From Apiosordaria backusii (lineage: Eukaryota; Ascomycota; Sordariomycetes; Sordariales; Lasiosphaeriaceae), in assembly GCA_030549205.1 (NCBI GenBank), contig JAUKTV010000012.1, positions 1 through 64,000 of the forward strand: DNA of 64,000 nt, written 5' to 3'. The notes beneath the pieces were generated by a model. It searched no databases. It worked only from the letters and a program-made list of their open reading frames with translations, and was not told the origin of the DNA. The position numbers and the translations under genes were made by a program. This document shows, in pieces, positions 49,746 to 60,514 of this stretch (position 1 is the stretch's first letter; each line of letters opens with the position of its first letter).

Positions 49746-50399
49746 GAGGTTGCGCAGGAATCATTTGTTGTTGTGACATTTCGCCGATTTGGTGCAAACT
49801 CAGGCGTGTCTTCTGGTGATGTGGCCGATGGTGCGTGAAAATGGCAGCAAAGTTGATGATTTGGAAGCAACGAAGAGCAGAATGGATAACACGTTTGTTG
49901 AGGTTCTGGGAGACCAAAAGTATCGAGAGGAAGAGAAATACGAAAAGATTTAAAACTTTGGGGTAAGCTCGATCCACCAACTTTTCCCTTTGCCCATCCC
50001 TTTTAGGTGGGTTTCACGAGAACGAGGCTCGGGACATTGATGTCATCAAGGCATGGCTCGGAATGGGGAAGGTCGATTGTTGCCTTCGGCGCAAACTACA
50101 ACCGAATCGTTGTATACGGTGCACCCATCCCTCATGAAGTGAGGCTCCACCGGCGTCCCCCGAGGCAGCTTTCCTGCTCCCGCTTATGACACTGGATCGG
50201 CGAATTGCTGACCATTACAAAGATCACCTGGTATTTCGACATTCCATCATCCTCCCACCCATCGTGCATATGGTTGTATCTCCCAGAGCGCGGTTCGTAA
50301 GATTGCACACCGTAACCAGGTAGCAGCCCATTGACTGTTTGGAGTCCCACTCACACTATACTATACCAACCACAGCCACCTACTAAGGTATCTCACCCA
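49746..50399. other. Intergenic region
   Basis: This lies between the small gene (upstream side) and the 3' end of the NLR gene. It contains the 50028-50050 copy of the CTCGGGACATTGATGTCATC word. No gene supported. Confidence 0.35.
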
Positions 50400-53300
50400 T
50401 CAAAACCCCTTAAGATACCTTACAATCGCCACCTCCCCGTTCCGCGCAACCAGCAACACCCCCTCCCTACTGACAATCTGAAAAGTCAAAGAAGAATGAA
50501 CCCAGTCCTTAGGGAGGAAAAAGTGTCGCTGCACTGGTTGCTGGTTTCTATCTCGGCTAACAACCGCTGCCGTGCAAACCCAGTTCTCACGGTCGATGAA
50601 CGCGAGTTTATCGCGGATGAAGCCGAGGAGATGGCGGACTTGGTTGTCTAGGAACGTTAGGGACTTTCGTGTGATATTGCCCGTGTCTTCGACATGGAGG
50701 AGATGAAAATTGCCGTGGTGTGCCCGGGGTGACTTCGTTTGGTAGAGGATGTATTGATGGTTATTGGGTTGCATTACCCGCTCGATATTTGCTTCGTGGG
50801 TCCCGTGAGAATTGCCTGTTGGAAGGGGGCTGCTTGGTCGGGATGTGGTGTGTGGTTTGGAAATAGTGAGTTTGCTGTGGCCGCTCTTTTCGTCTGGTTC
50901 TTCCTCTTCTTCTTCCTCGGCCGTTGAGTCGTCGTCGTAGTCGTCGTTCTCTTCCTTATTTTCTTCTTCCTCTGTTACCGTCATCACTCCATCTTGTTCA
51001 CCCTCATCTGCCAAACTGGTCCATGTATGAACCCGCAGTTGCTCTGCACCCAGCCAGATTAGACGAGCTGGGTTGTTCGGATGGTTCAACCACCCGTGAC
51101 TGGCCTTTGACTCCCATCGCTTCCTACAAACCTCGCCTTTTGCTTTGATATCCCACACACGGACTGATGACTCTGTACTGATAAGTAATAGAGTTTCGTC
51201 CCGGTTGAAGAGCATTTGCGTCACAACGTCCCCTACACGCAAGTCAAAGACGGGAAAGACAGCCCATTTACCATCATCCTTGATCTTAAGCCTCTTCACG
51301 ATAACTTTGCTAGAGTCGTCAGCTGAGGCGATGAACCGCCGGGAGTGTAACCATTCAATCAGAACAATCTCGGAAGTAGCCCCGTGCTTGTACGCCTTTC
51401 TAACCACAGCACCATCCTTCATGTCGTGAATATTGACCGCTCCGTCATCACGGCCCACGCAGAAGAACTCCTCGTGATCATCACATACTAGAGCTGTGAT
51501 GTGCGCATGCTGTGTCTGTTGGTCTTGGACCACGACGGGTCCCGAGCCTGCACTACGAATGAAGGGTTCTTTGTCGCTACTGGAAGTTTTCTTGAGGTCG
51601 ATGGCGTTCGGCATTACGAGAATATCAGGTGCCCACACGTTACATCCTGACCCCCTGACGTCGTAAATCCGTTGACTGTCGGGGCTGAAACACAGGTCAC
51701 GAACGAACTCGTCAGACCTCAACTCGTAGATGAGTTGAAACCTAGGGAGGCTCCAGATATGCATAGCACCGTTGTTGTCGCTGGTAAGCAGCAAGGTACC
51801 GTCGTTGTTGAGAACCATTTCCCGTGCCCCGGTATCCCCGCGCTCGGACTGATCGTCTTCTGCGAGATCCCAAGCAAGTATGGTGGTGTCTTGGTAGAGG
51901 ATGTACATGGTAAAGCCGTCGGGCGACCATCTTATCCTCTCTGCGGAGTTGAAGACTTCATCGCCATCTACCCATAGATCTTTGTCGCTTTTACGGATAC
52001 ACAACCGCGGTTTTGGTCTGGGTTTTAGCCGTGTTTCTACCACTTCCCACAAGGTCACTGGTTGACCAGGAAAGGCGATTGCCAGTTTTGCCTGATCTGG
52101 GCTGGGAGCCATGAACCTTGGGCAGCTTCGTTGCAGCGCCTGGTTATCGGCGCCGTTAAAAATAGTCTCCTCGTCCGCAGTTTCGAGGTCATGCAGCGCC
52201 AGCGTACTGTCGTCGTAGCCAACGAGGAGCTTGGTATCGGACTGGGCAAAGTCCAAGCTCATGACTCGGGAGGGGTTGGTCTGTGGGAGCCTGTACAGAA
52301 GCTTGCCGGTGCTCAGCTCCCAAACACAAAATGTGGATCGCCCTGCTGTGGCAGCCAATCGTCCGGTGTTGTCGGTTGCAAGCAGGGTAACCCATTCCCC
52401 ATGGTGCAGTCTACGGATCTCTTCGAAACTTTCCTTGTGCCACACCACAACAAAGCCAGTATAGGAATTCAACGCAAGGAAGTAGTTGCCCACACAGCGA
52501 ACCGCGGAGGCAATCTCATCTTCTCCGAGTGCGAGGCGGGCGAGCCTATCGTCCCATTCTGTGGCTGATAGCCCTTTCACGGTCAGGAATGAGCTGACTG
52601 TTTGACCATATGTTCGTGAAATGATAGATTGACCAGGGCATAATGGTGGGATGTTCTTGTGTATAGACGAAGGACATTTAACGAGATTCGATCCGAATTT
52701 CCCGACGATGTGTATGAGATCGGTGGTCCACTCCATGACGGACAAGGGTGCGCTGAAGCTCGTTTCTTTACTCGTGACATATGAGCCTTCAAGATCCGCC
52801 TGCTGTCGTCTTCGACGCATCCAGGCTCCAAGGTAACGTGCTGCGGTAGGCACAAGCTCCAATTTGTATGACAGTGCCACGGCTTGAAGCCAGTGCAGGA
52901 TGTATTTGTCACAGAAAGATTGTAGAACTGATAGTAAACTGGGATTGTCGGTGCTTGCGTGACTGACATGGTAAGCCCAATACTTGATGGAGTACTTGAG
53001 CAGAGGGAACTCATGATCGAATGGTTTGAGCCGGTCCGTAGAGATGTGTCCTTGTTGTAACAAAGAGAACTTCCGGCGCCAGTGACCCTGAGACAGATGC
53101 TGCAGGCACCAAATGGCAAGGCAGTCGTGACCAGTCTCCTGGCCAATGGGTGCTGGTAAGCTCTCAGATGGGAAAAGGAGAAATTGGCGCGCCGTGGCAT
53201 GAATGAGTGAGACTTTTCCATTATCGACACGGAGAAACTGGCCGCAAATTTGCTCAACTGTCTCGTCGAGGTTAAGAAGGTCAACAAACTCAGGCTGGAG

Positions 53301-55516
53301 GGCGGCAGAAAGCTCAGAGATTGCTAGAGGGTGGAAGGAGCAGCAAACCCATGTCATGATCCGGAGAGCCATGCGGCGGGGCCTTGAGGGTTGACCGTTG
53401 ACCTTCTCCATCATCCGCTCATATGTTGCATGCATACCATTGGGCACATTTCTCAACGTCATGTCGAGGTCCGCCTGCGTATGCCAGTTGTCTCTCAGCG
53501 TTTCGAGCGCCAACCTTGTCCAGAGAAAAGAGCCTTGGGCTCTCTTCGTGATTTGCTCGATGACCTCTTGTTGAATAGATTGGCCGGTTGAGAAGATCTC
53601 GCTTGTAGCTGTCGAGATATAGTGTTCAATGTCGTCTTGTGTTTGCTCAGCAGATACATTGAGCAGGCTTTCAGCCCCGAATTTGCGTGTGACCATAGTC
53701 GTCAAATCCTTTTGAGGTCTACTGATAAGTAATATCTTGATGGGTGTGCGGCACTTGAGCTGCATTAAGCAGCGGACAAGGAAGTGTGGTTGATCTGCCT
53801 CATCTAAACCATCAAAAACCCAGTGCAGGGTGTGGCCGAAGTCGATCTTGAAGACAACCTTCTCGAAGATGGTATCCCAGATATGGCCGAATCTTTGCTC
53901 TGCAGCTGAGAAGTTTGTATCTTGGTGAAGCTGGATTAACTTCTCAGCAAGCGGTGGATGGGTGATGGCTAACTGGAAGGCAATTGATCGAAGGCAAAAA
54001 GCCAAGTCCCGTTTCATCGGCTCACTCTCTGAAAAGAAGTGGTACTGACAGCTTCGTTCATGGAGAGCTTGCTGGATATGGTCGATGGTCTTTGCAGCAA
54101 GTGTCGACTTCCCCGTTCCCGGTAGTCCTACCAGCCACAGAACATCGTGTGCTTTTGCTTGGTCGGATGCAACGAGCCATTCCTGGAAGCGTACTAGTCG
54201 GTTGAGCCATTGACATGAGCCTGGAAGGGCATGAGCTAGGTGATGGTCGAGCGCAATACGGAAATCGCTTTTAATTCCCAGTACAGACCGCAGAAGTGCG
54301 ACCTGGGTCGAGGCTTTAGCGGTAACATGGATAGAATCTGCGTGATCACCGGCAGATATCAGTCTACTTTCGCAATCAAATATCAAGGAGGTTGGTACCA
54401 ACTTGAGTGCCGGGACCGTATTTCCTCCGTCAGCTGCCTTAACAGATCTATGACCAAGTGATAGTTGGAGTCCAGACGACTTTGGTATTTGCATATGGTG
54501 TGGTGATCGGCATCAAGCGGCGCAGAGATTTCCTTGGGGTAACCTAGAACACCAGAGCTTTTGTCGACTATCTGAAGCAATTATCAATGTGGGTATGCGC
54601 CAAGATGTCCTTTTCAATGGGTAACAAAGCCTACCATTCTTTTCAGTCCTGGCGAGAGTCTGGTCTGTTGTGTCTCATACAGGGAAACGAGTTGCCAGGA
54701 TCCACAAATTCCGCGAAATTGCTCGTTAATATCCTCGATGGATGTCGAGGATGGGTTCAGCTCGGCGACATAAACCTTGGGAGACGAACCAATCACCGAA
54801 AGCATGCTGTTGAGAGTAGCCGCGTGTGAGGACCCCCTGTGAGGAGTGGACAGAAACATGATACCATGAACCTTTGACATTAGACCGGAGTATTCATCAT
54901 GGTTCTTCCCAAGCAGGAGGGCCTTCAGTTCTAGTCAGTCAAGGTCCTCATCATGTGGCTTTCATCATATCAAGACCTTTTTCACAACCAGTCCCCCCAT
55001 CGAATGTGCCACAAAGACTATGGGCCTCTTTGTTGATAGTTCCATGCAACGTCAGCAATACTTTTGGCTTGATGGAGGCTTAATTGGGGACCTACAAGTC
55101 CAATTGCAGCGGAGTCATCCCGACCCTTTCCGTATGCTTTCATCCGAACAAGCAGGCTCTTGGAAAAGTCCAGGATACTCAAAGGAGTTCCCGACTCCCG
55201 GAAGTTGGCATTGTAACCAAATGAGAAGACTCTGTATTGAGACAAGCCCTCCTCATGATGGAGCCATGATGGCCAAAAGATGTTGGGATCGCGGTTCCAC
55301 GACCATGTTTTCCGGGACGAACCGCCCAGTCCGTGAACGAAAATGATATCGCCTTCCACATTGTCTGCGCCATGTATCAGAGTCAAACCCAGCGGGTCCT
55401 GCTCAGGTGGTGGTGGTTTGACATGGAAAGATGTTCGGAAATTTTGGAGCTGGTAGCGAAGACATCGTCAGTTGATACCGGCGAGTTATCTCGAAAAATA
55501 TGAGCTTACGCACCAT
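50400..55516 (-). CDS. NLR/STAND protein: SesB-like alpha/beta hydrolase, NACHT, WD40
   Basis: My exon model (minus) is 55516-55514, 55449-55096, 55027-54977, 54922-54635, 54571-54403 and 54337-50400, about 1600 aa. The SesB-like domain (to about 290) has GDIIFVHGLGGSS, the nucleophile elbow VAHSMGGLVVKK, FLSTPHRGS and LGYPKEISAPLDADHH. The NACHT domain has the P-loop GLPGTGKSTLA (359-369), Walker B WVFDGLDEAD (about 461-470) and a SFLWTRLALETL motif. Degenerate WD40-like repeats fill about 920-1450 (for example DNTGRLAATAGRSTFCVWEL), followed by an acidic run near 1470. Fungal NLRs of this type act in non-self recognition and cell death. Weak points are the first intron (start codon directly before the donor), the GTCTTG donor at 54976 and the last splice choice. 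An alternative for the last is 54411 to 54350. Confidence 0.88.
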
Positions 55517-56304
55517 CTCCGAGAGTAACTGATGTTGCAAAAAGTGTTTATTCCTTCATCCGAACCCGGGTGTTGATCCTTTGTATCTCAGCACCTTTTT
55601 ATCGTTTGAAGTTGGGGCCTTTGGTGAGAAAGTCGACGCTCGGTGGAGATAGAAGAGGGGCCCGATCCCTGTCGCCCTATCATTTTCAAGTTCGGCGAAG
55701 GCACCTCGGCTGCATCTTCATTTCAGGCGCCTATCAACTGGCTCGGATTGGTGGCCTTACCAGCTGCTGGCAGCTGCCATTGTTCTAAATCCCCTCTGTC
55801 CAGAATGGCTATGGTAGGTATAATGGAGTAATCAGGTGTTCTCGACTACTACTAGCCTAATATAAACTTGTCGCTGATGACCAGGTTAGCTCTACCTCAA
55901 GCTGTTAGTAGCTAAATGCTGACACCTGTTATCTCCTCTCTATTACAAAAAGTCCACAATAAGCCTTCTGCTCCAAGCCCCCGATGACCCCCCATCTTAC
56001 CTGTGCTGACCATGACATGATTGATGTGATAAGAAGACTGTCACGAACCCACGTGATTACGTGTTAAACCGGCCAACACAGTGATGGCGCACGGTCGGTA
56101 GGTGTGGGGCTGGCTTGGGTCCCTATTGGTCAAGTTTTTTCAGCCGTTCAAACGACAACAATTGAAACCGAACAGCCCAGTCGCCACCCAAATCAATCGC
56201 GTCAATCGCGTCAGTGTTGATTATTTCTCCCACGATACCATCGGCATCCAGTCCATGCTCAATGGCATTTTCAGAGTACAGGCCCATTAGCGACTGATTG
56301 CAAC
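55517..56304. other. Divergent intergenic region between NLR and F-box genes
   Basis: No gene is supported. A short tandem AATCGCGTC pair lies near 56,196-56,213. It is presumably the promoter region for both flanking genes. Confidence 0.4.
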
Positions 56305-56936
56305 ATGTCGACTACGGTCTCCCAACCCGCGAGACCCTCGCGTTGCACTGTCGCTTTTGTTATTCCACCAGAAGTAAGCGCCCCCGCACCACACCTTGAT
56401 TCGGCAGACTCATCTGACCAATAGACCGACAGCTCCTAGCCGCGGTACCCAGGGTCGCTTCTCCTCTCGTCCGCCTGCCATCCGAGCTGCTCCTCCTCAT
56501 CTTTTCGCACACGATCGATCCCTTGGATCAGCTCTGCTTGGCCCTTACCTGCAGACGTCTTCTCCAAGTTTCTTCATTCCTCATTGTGAAGATACCCTCC
56601 GTGGCGAAGCACAGATACCTGACCTCGCGGTCCTGTTGTCAAATTCTCCCATTGCTGAGAAGGTTGGCCCCCGTAGATGCGCGTGGGAGGCCAAGGCGAA
56701 CATCGGCTCTCTGTTGCGATTGTTTGTGGTACCGACCTACCAGGAAGAGTTACTGGACAAAAGATGGCGACCGATACGCTGATATGGAGCCGGGTATATG
56801 TGCGCAAGAGATTTGGGACGACAGAGTATCGATGTGGACATCCAGGTACTCGTTTCAATGTCCAGCATGTTGGCTCAAAGAGAGAACGGCGATACTAGAG
56901 CAGGCTCGCAAATTTCAGCACGCTGGCAAATATTAG
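56305..56936 (+). CDS. F-box protein with Cys pairs
   Basis: Two exons, 56305-56373 and 56433-56936, give 190 aa. The 59-nt intron starts GTAAGC, has TCTGACC as branch and ends CGACAG; this acceptor, not the nearer CAATAG, keeps the frame. The product starts MSTTVSQPARPSRCTVAFVI. Its F-box runs from about residue 37: RLPSELLLLIFSHTIDPLDQ, then LCLALTCRRLLQVSS. Downstream are Cys-rich words CCDCLWYRP and CPACWLKER, which could form a zinc site. F-box proteins couple substrates to SCF ubiquitin ligases; many short fungal ones with this layout have no known target. Divergent from the NLR gene, about 790 bp away. Confidence 0.75.
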
Positions 56937-57249
56937 TAGGCTGGTAAATTTCAGTAGCCTCTATCGTGAACTATTTCGTTTCTACCACCGACTACCGGTG
57001 GCACCTTGGGGATTCAGTTCAACATTAACACCATTTCAGTCCAAGACCTTGAAACAAGCGATTTTGTGGCCCCACCATCTAGGAGAGTAGATACGTCATA
57101 CTTCTCCCTGGGATGGGATTATGCTGGGATTGACAGGGCTGGATGCTCAGAGAGGGCCGAGATAGTTCTCAGACAATGGAATGTTTGCATTGAGCTTTGA
57201 TTGTTGAAGGAAAGAAACAGTTGCCTCTTGATCGATACCGAGGTAACTG

Positions 57250-58037
57250 GAGAAGAGAAGACGGGCACTCACCGGTATGCTTGACCTTGCCGGTGTCAAC
57301 GAGCCTTTCCATGGCTTCCCAGGTAACGTCGAATGTGCGGGACAGTTCGATGTCGATGACCGGGTACAACAGATGGGAGTTAGTTGATGATGGAGCTAAA
57401 ACTTGGGTTTGATCGAGGAAGAGTTTGCCTTTCCCTGGGTATTACGTTCGGTGCTATAGTTGGCGGTTTTCTTGTATGCATACGGGACTTATCAATAGTG
57501 TAAGGGATGGCCGCGGAACCAATGAGGACTCAAGTTCTTACAGTGCATGATGAATATGTCCACTGCAAGTCAGGACAGGGTGTCAGCACTCCAATCACAG
57601 CAGGGGCATCTTTGCAGAGAATAACGATGACAAGCGTACCATAATCCAATCCCAGGTTCTTTAGACTGATGTCGAGGTTGACTTCAACATCATCTGGCGC
57701 GTGGAAGACATTCTCTCTGACACATCGGTCATTGTTAGAGAACATGGCGAACGCAAATCAAGTCAACAGTGTTGGCATACAGCTTCGTGACGACAGTGAT
57801 TTCTTCCCTCGGGACACCACTTTCACGGATTGCCTCACCAACCTCCCGCTCACCCAGCCCATCACCATATCGCAGAGACGTATCAATGTGCCGATATCCG
57901 ACCTTCAACGCGGTGAGCACGGATTGCTTAACGCTCTTGTCGGGACATCTGGCGGGATCCGGCTGGAAAGTCCCGAGTCCTCTGCCGGGAAGTTGTGCCC
58001 CGTCTTCCGTGATTTGAAACGAGGCAGGTGGGATCAT
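57250..58037 (-). pseudogene. Truncated aldo-keto reductase
   Basis: Minus-strand exons with good splice sites are 58037-57781, 57716-57640 and 57562-57542. They encode a normal aldo-keto reductase N-terminus: GLGTFQPDP, VGYRHIDTSLRYGDGLGERE (catalytic Asp and Tyr), then VTKLENVFHAPDDVE and LGLDYVDIFIMH. A later piece at about 57355-57252 encodes DIELSRTFDVTWEAMERLVD and TGKVKHTG, then stops at a GTGAGT donor. The expected GVSNF motif and the whole C-terminal half of the barrel are absent downstream, and the link between the third and fourth pieces is not resolved. The enzyme would be non-functional; a very derived short protein is the alternative. Confidence 0.75.
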
Positions 58038-58509
58038 TGTGCTCAGTGTTTCCTGCTTGTTGGTCAGAGATCTACGGTTTGTGGAATGTCTTCACTGCCC
58101 GCAGTTGGTGATGGATGTGAAAGCAGGTTTGCGAAGGAGGGGTTCAGTGCGGATATGGAAGCAGCTGCGGTCTTGGTGCCCGTTGTTTGCGCCTCAGGGC
58201 GGCTGCAGGAGACATGCATCGACCCCGCTTTAGATTCACCCTGCAAATCTACATCATGGGTACCTTGAGGAAAGCCTGACCACTGATTTCATCGATTTAT
58301 CGACCGCCTAATTCCGCTCAATAACCCTAGCTTGACCTGTACATGACCGTTGACCCGCTCATAGTGTCTGCTCCTGGTCCCTCGAAACAAAGGCGTGGAA
58401 CAGTTGCCTGACCTCTAAATCTGGATCATCTCGAGAACAAGATCAACGTTCATTGGACTCCTAGCGGTGAACCTCCGACGTCAATACCAGTGCCTCATCC
58501 ATGATTGCT

Positions 58510-58881
58510 TAAACTGTTGCCAGGATCATGGCAGCTGCCAAAACAGGAGGAAATATCATCCTCGTGTCTAGCCAACTTTCCACAACCCCAATTTGGGTAC
58601 AGCGCTTCCAAGGCAGCTGTGATTATGGTGAAGAGTTGTCTCGCCGTCGAGTGGCTCAGCACGGCATCCGAGTCAACACTATCAGTCCAGGCTACGTGAA
58701 CACCATTCTCAACGAGGGAGAGGGGCTGGATGACGCCAAAAGGATATAGTTCGACAAGAATCCAATAGGGGGAATTGGCGAGCGAGAGGAGCTGTGTGGT
58801 GCTGTGGTGCTTCTTGCGAGCCGAGCTGGGAGCTACATTACTGAGCGGGATATGGTTGTGGACGGCGGGCAATCGATGTTA
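58510..58881 (+). pseudogene. Short-chain dehydrogenase/reductase (SDR) fragment, broken
   Basis: Three frames together give the C-terminal half of a classical SDR: MAAAKTGGNIILVSSQ, then YSASKAAVIMVKS with the catalytic Tyr and Lys, then AQHGIRVNTISPGYVNT, and finally GEREELCGAVVLLASRAGSY and VVDGGQSML. The frame changes after SSQLSTTP (near 58,595) and back after LAVEW (near 58,650). A TAG stop interrupts at 58747-58749, where Trp would be usual. The N-terminal NAD(P)-binding half is missing or unrecognisable. Two frameshifts, a nonsense codon and 5' truncation make this a pseudogene. Confidence 0.85.
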
Positions 58882-59214
58882 TAGACGGCACTTCCCTGCT
58901 ACAAAATTCCAGTTAGTAACTTCCGGAGAACAATTTTAACTCAACCGTCTTATTCAGCCTGAGCTTAGGGAGTCTCTAGTTATACAATAATTGATGTCCA
59001 GCCGAAGAGACTTCGCGTATGGCCGTTTCCCAAGCCCAAGGTGTGCAAGGGCTGGGTTTAGCGCCGGCCGGCAGGCACCTCTTACCACGTGGCTACCTGG
59101 AGGCTTGAAGTTACCGCCTTCCGCCTGCTGACCTGCAGTGTGCCCCCACTGTACATGCCAAGTGGCGTGATATCCCCAGCGTCCGCCAATCGATGTCACC
59201 ATGGATCGAGAAAC
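58882..59214. other. Short intergenic region upstream of the tRNA gene
   Basis: No gene or repeat recognised. Confidence 0.4.
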
Positions 59215-59323
59215 AGTCCCGTGGTCTAGTGGTTAAGATTTCGCTCTTATACCATTCAGTCCTTTTCATGAGGGCTAACGGTCATAACATGCGACTACCC
59301 GGGTTCAAACCCCGGCGGGACTA
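59215..59323 (+). tRNA. Intron-containing tRNA gene, anticodon probably UAU (Ile)
   Basis: The acceptor stem AGTCCCG pairs perfectly with CGGGACT (59316-59322), with discriminator A at 59323. The D arm is GTCTAGTGGTTAAGAT. The T arm CCGGG-TTCAAAC-CCCGG is perfect and contains the B box GGTTCAAAC; the A box is TGGTCTAGTGG. The anticodon stem pairs TCGC with GCGA; the fifth pair would be T-T. The loop begins C-T followed by TAT, giving anticodon UAU. About 36 nt between the anticodon loop and 3' stem is an intron, placed after position 37 as usual. The body resembles tRNA-Glu, so the isotype is less certain than the gene. Confidence 0.8.
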
Positions 59324-59327
59324 AGAC

Positions 59328-59343
59328 TTTTGGTTTTCTTTTT
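59328..59343 (+). terminator. Pol III terminator of the tRNA gene
   Basis: T runs (TTTT at 59328-59331 and TTTTCTTTTT at 59334-59343) follow within a few bases of the tRNA 3' end, as expected for RNA polymerase III. Confidence 0.75.
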
Positions 59344-59665
59344 GCAACAGCTTCAGCCACCACACCGTCGAAACCTGAGGCAGACGCAGGCTGTATTTTA
59401 TTAATTATTATGCACATCATCTGATTCAACAAATATTTATTATCGCGTTCATGTAATAGGAGCGAACACTACCTAAGCATGCCTCAAACAAAGAAAACAT
59501 AGTAAGACCCAAAGAAATAAAGCAGAGCAAACAAAACAAACGACCAAAGTGTACGCCCCAACCCCTAAGACCCGTTGGCCCAATCCCATCAACCAGAGCC
59601 CCTCTGCCTCCTCTTCCACTGGTCCTAACATCCAAATCCCCAACTTCAACCACATATGCACACCG

Positions 59666-60514
59666 TTACATCCCAGTTTGGCTCTTATTCCTAGCCCTCT
59701 GCTCCGCCGCCTGCCTCAACACCTCCTCATGATACAACGTCGCCCCGGTAGTAGCCGCAACCCGCGTAAAATCCTCGCCCAACTCCCCCGTGGCACCACT
59801 GCCCCACCACTGGAAGAAGTAAACGGCTCCTCCAAAACCCCGAGTCCGGGAGAACGCCCAAGAAGCTACAATCTCGCGTCCTTGCTTATCATATCCGAGA
59901 GGCGTCCCTTCACCGTCCTTCCCCACAGGTTGCACAGCGCGTCCGGTAACCCTTACAAGAACCCACCCCATCACCATGCTGACCAACCTCCCCGTCTTTT
60001 CCCTCTGCATACCCGTCTTCACAACCGGTGCCTCTCTCTTGCAAATAGTCCTCAACTCCTGCATCCAAGAATCACCCTTGATCCACTCAAACCCCTCCTC
60101 CCTTCCGTTGACTCTCATCCGGAACTGGTGGGTCTTGTTTGAGGTCTGGGGCATGTCGATGCACTCGTCGTTGCCGGCTTTGCGGTGGAGGATGATTTGG
60201 TAGTTTTCCCAGCCGCGACCGGGGGAGGAAGTGAATTTGACGTTGCCGATTTGGGTTGTGGTTGTCCAGCCGGACTTGCGGTGCTGGTGCTTGTAGACGG
60301 AGACGAGAGCGGGGGAGTTGTCTTTTTTGTGGGCGGTGGAGTGGAGGGAGCAGCGGAGAGAGGAGCGGGGGGAGGCGTGCTTGGAGAGGAAGTGGAGGGG
60401 GGCTTTGTAGTTGGAGCCGGTGATTTTGAGGCCGGAGGGGCCGGCGGTGCGGACGGCGAAGCGATTGGGGAGGTGGTGGGGACCGGGGATGTCGAGGGCG
60501 GGGGCGGGCTTCAT
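59666..60514 (-). CDS. Uncharacterised 282-aa protein
   Basis: Intronless frame from the ATG at 60514 (MKPAPALDIPGPHHLPNRFA). It contains strand-like, aromatic-rich segments (GWTTTTQIGNVKF, YQIILHRKAG, HQFRMRVNGREEGFEW) and a C-terminal GAVYFFQWWGSGATG. No signal peptide is evident. The alternation of beta-like strands with a fatty or phospholipid-like C-terminal hairpin is reminiscent of tubby/LURP-one folds, but I see no diagnostic motif, so this is only a guess. It lies alone between the tRNA gene and the PKS fragment. Confidence 0.6.
   Translation of the reverse strand: MKPAPALDIPGPHHLPNRFAVRTAGPSGLKITGSNYKAPLHFLSKHASPRSSLRCSLHSTAHKKDNSPALVSVYKHQHRKSGWTTTTQIGNVKFTSSPGRGWENYQIILHRKAGNDECIDMPQTSNKTHQFRMRVNGREEGFEWIKGDSWMQELRTICKREAPVVKTGMQREKTGRLVSMVMGWVLVRVTGRAVQPVGKDGEGTPLGYDKQGREIVASWAFSRTRGFGGAVYFFQWWGSGATGELGEDFTRVAATTGATLYHEEVLRQAAEQRARNKSQTGM

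Noticed and set aside
52583..53287. 234-codon minus-strand frame inside the NLR gene
   Set aside because: Overlaps the WD40/NACHT coding sequence in another frame; composition shows no domain.
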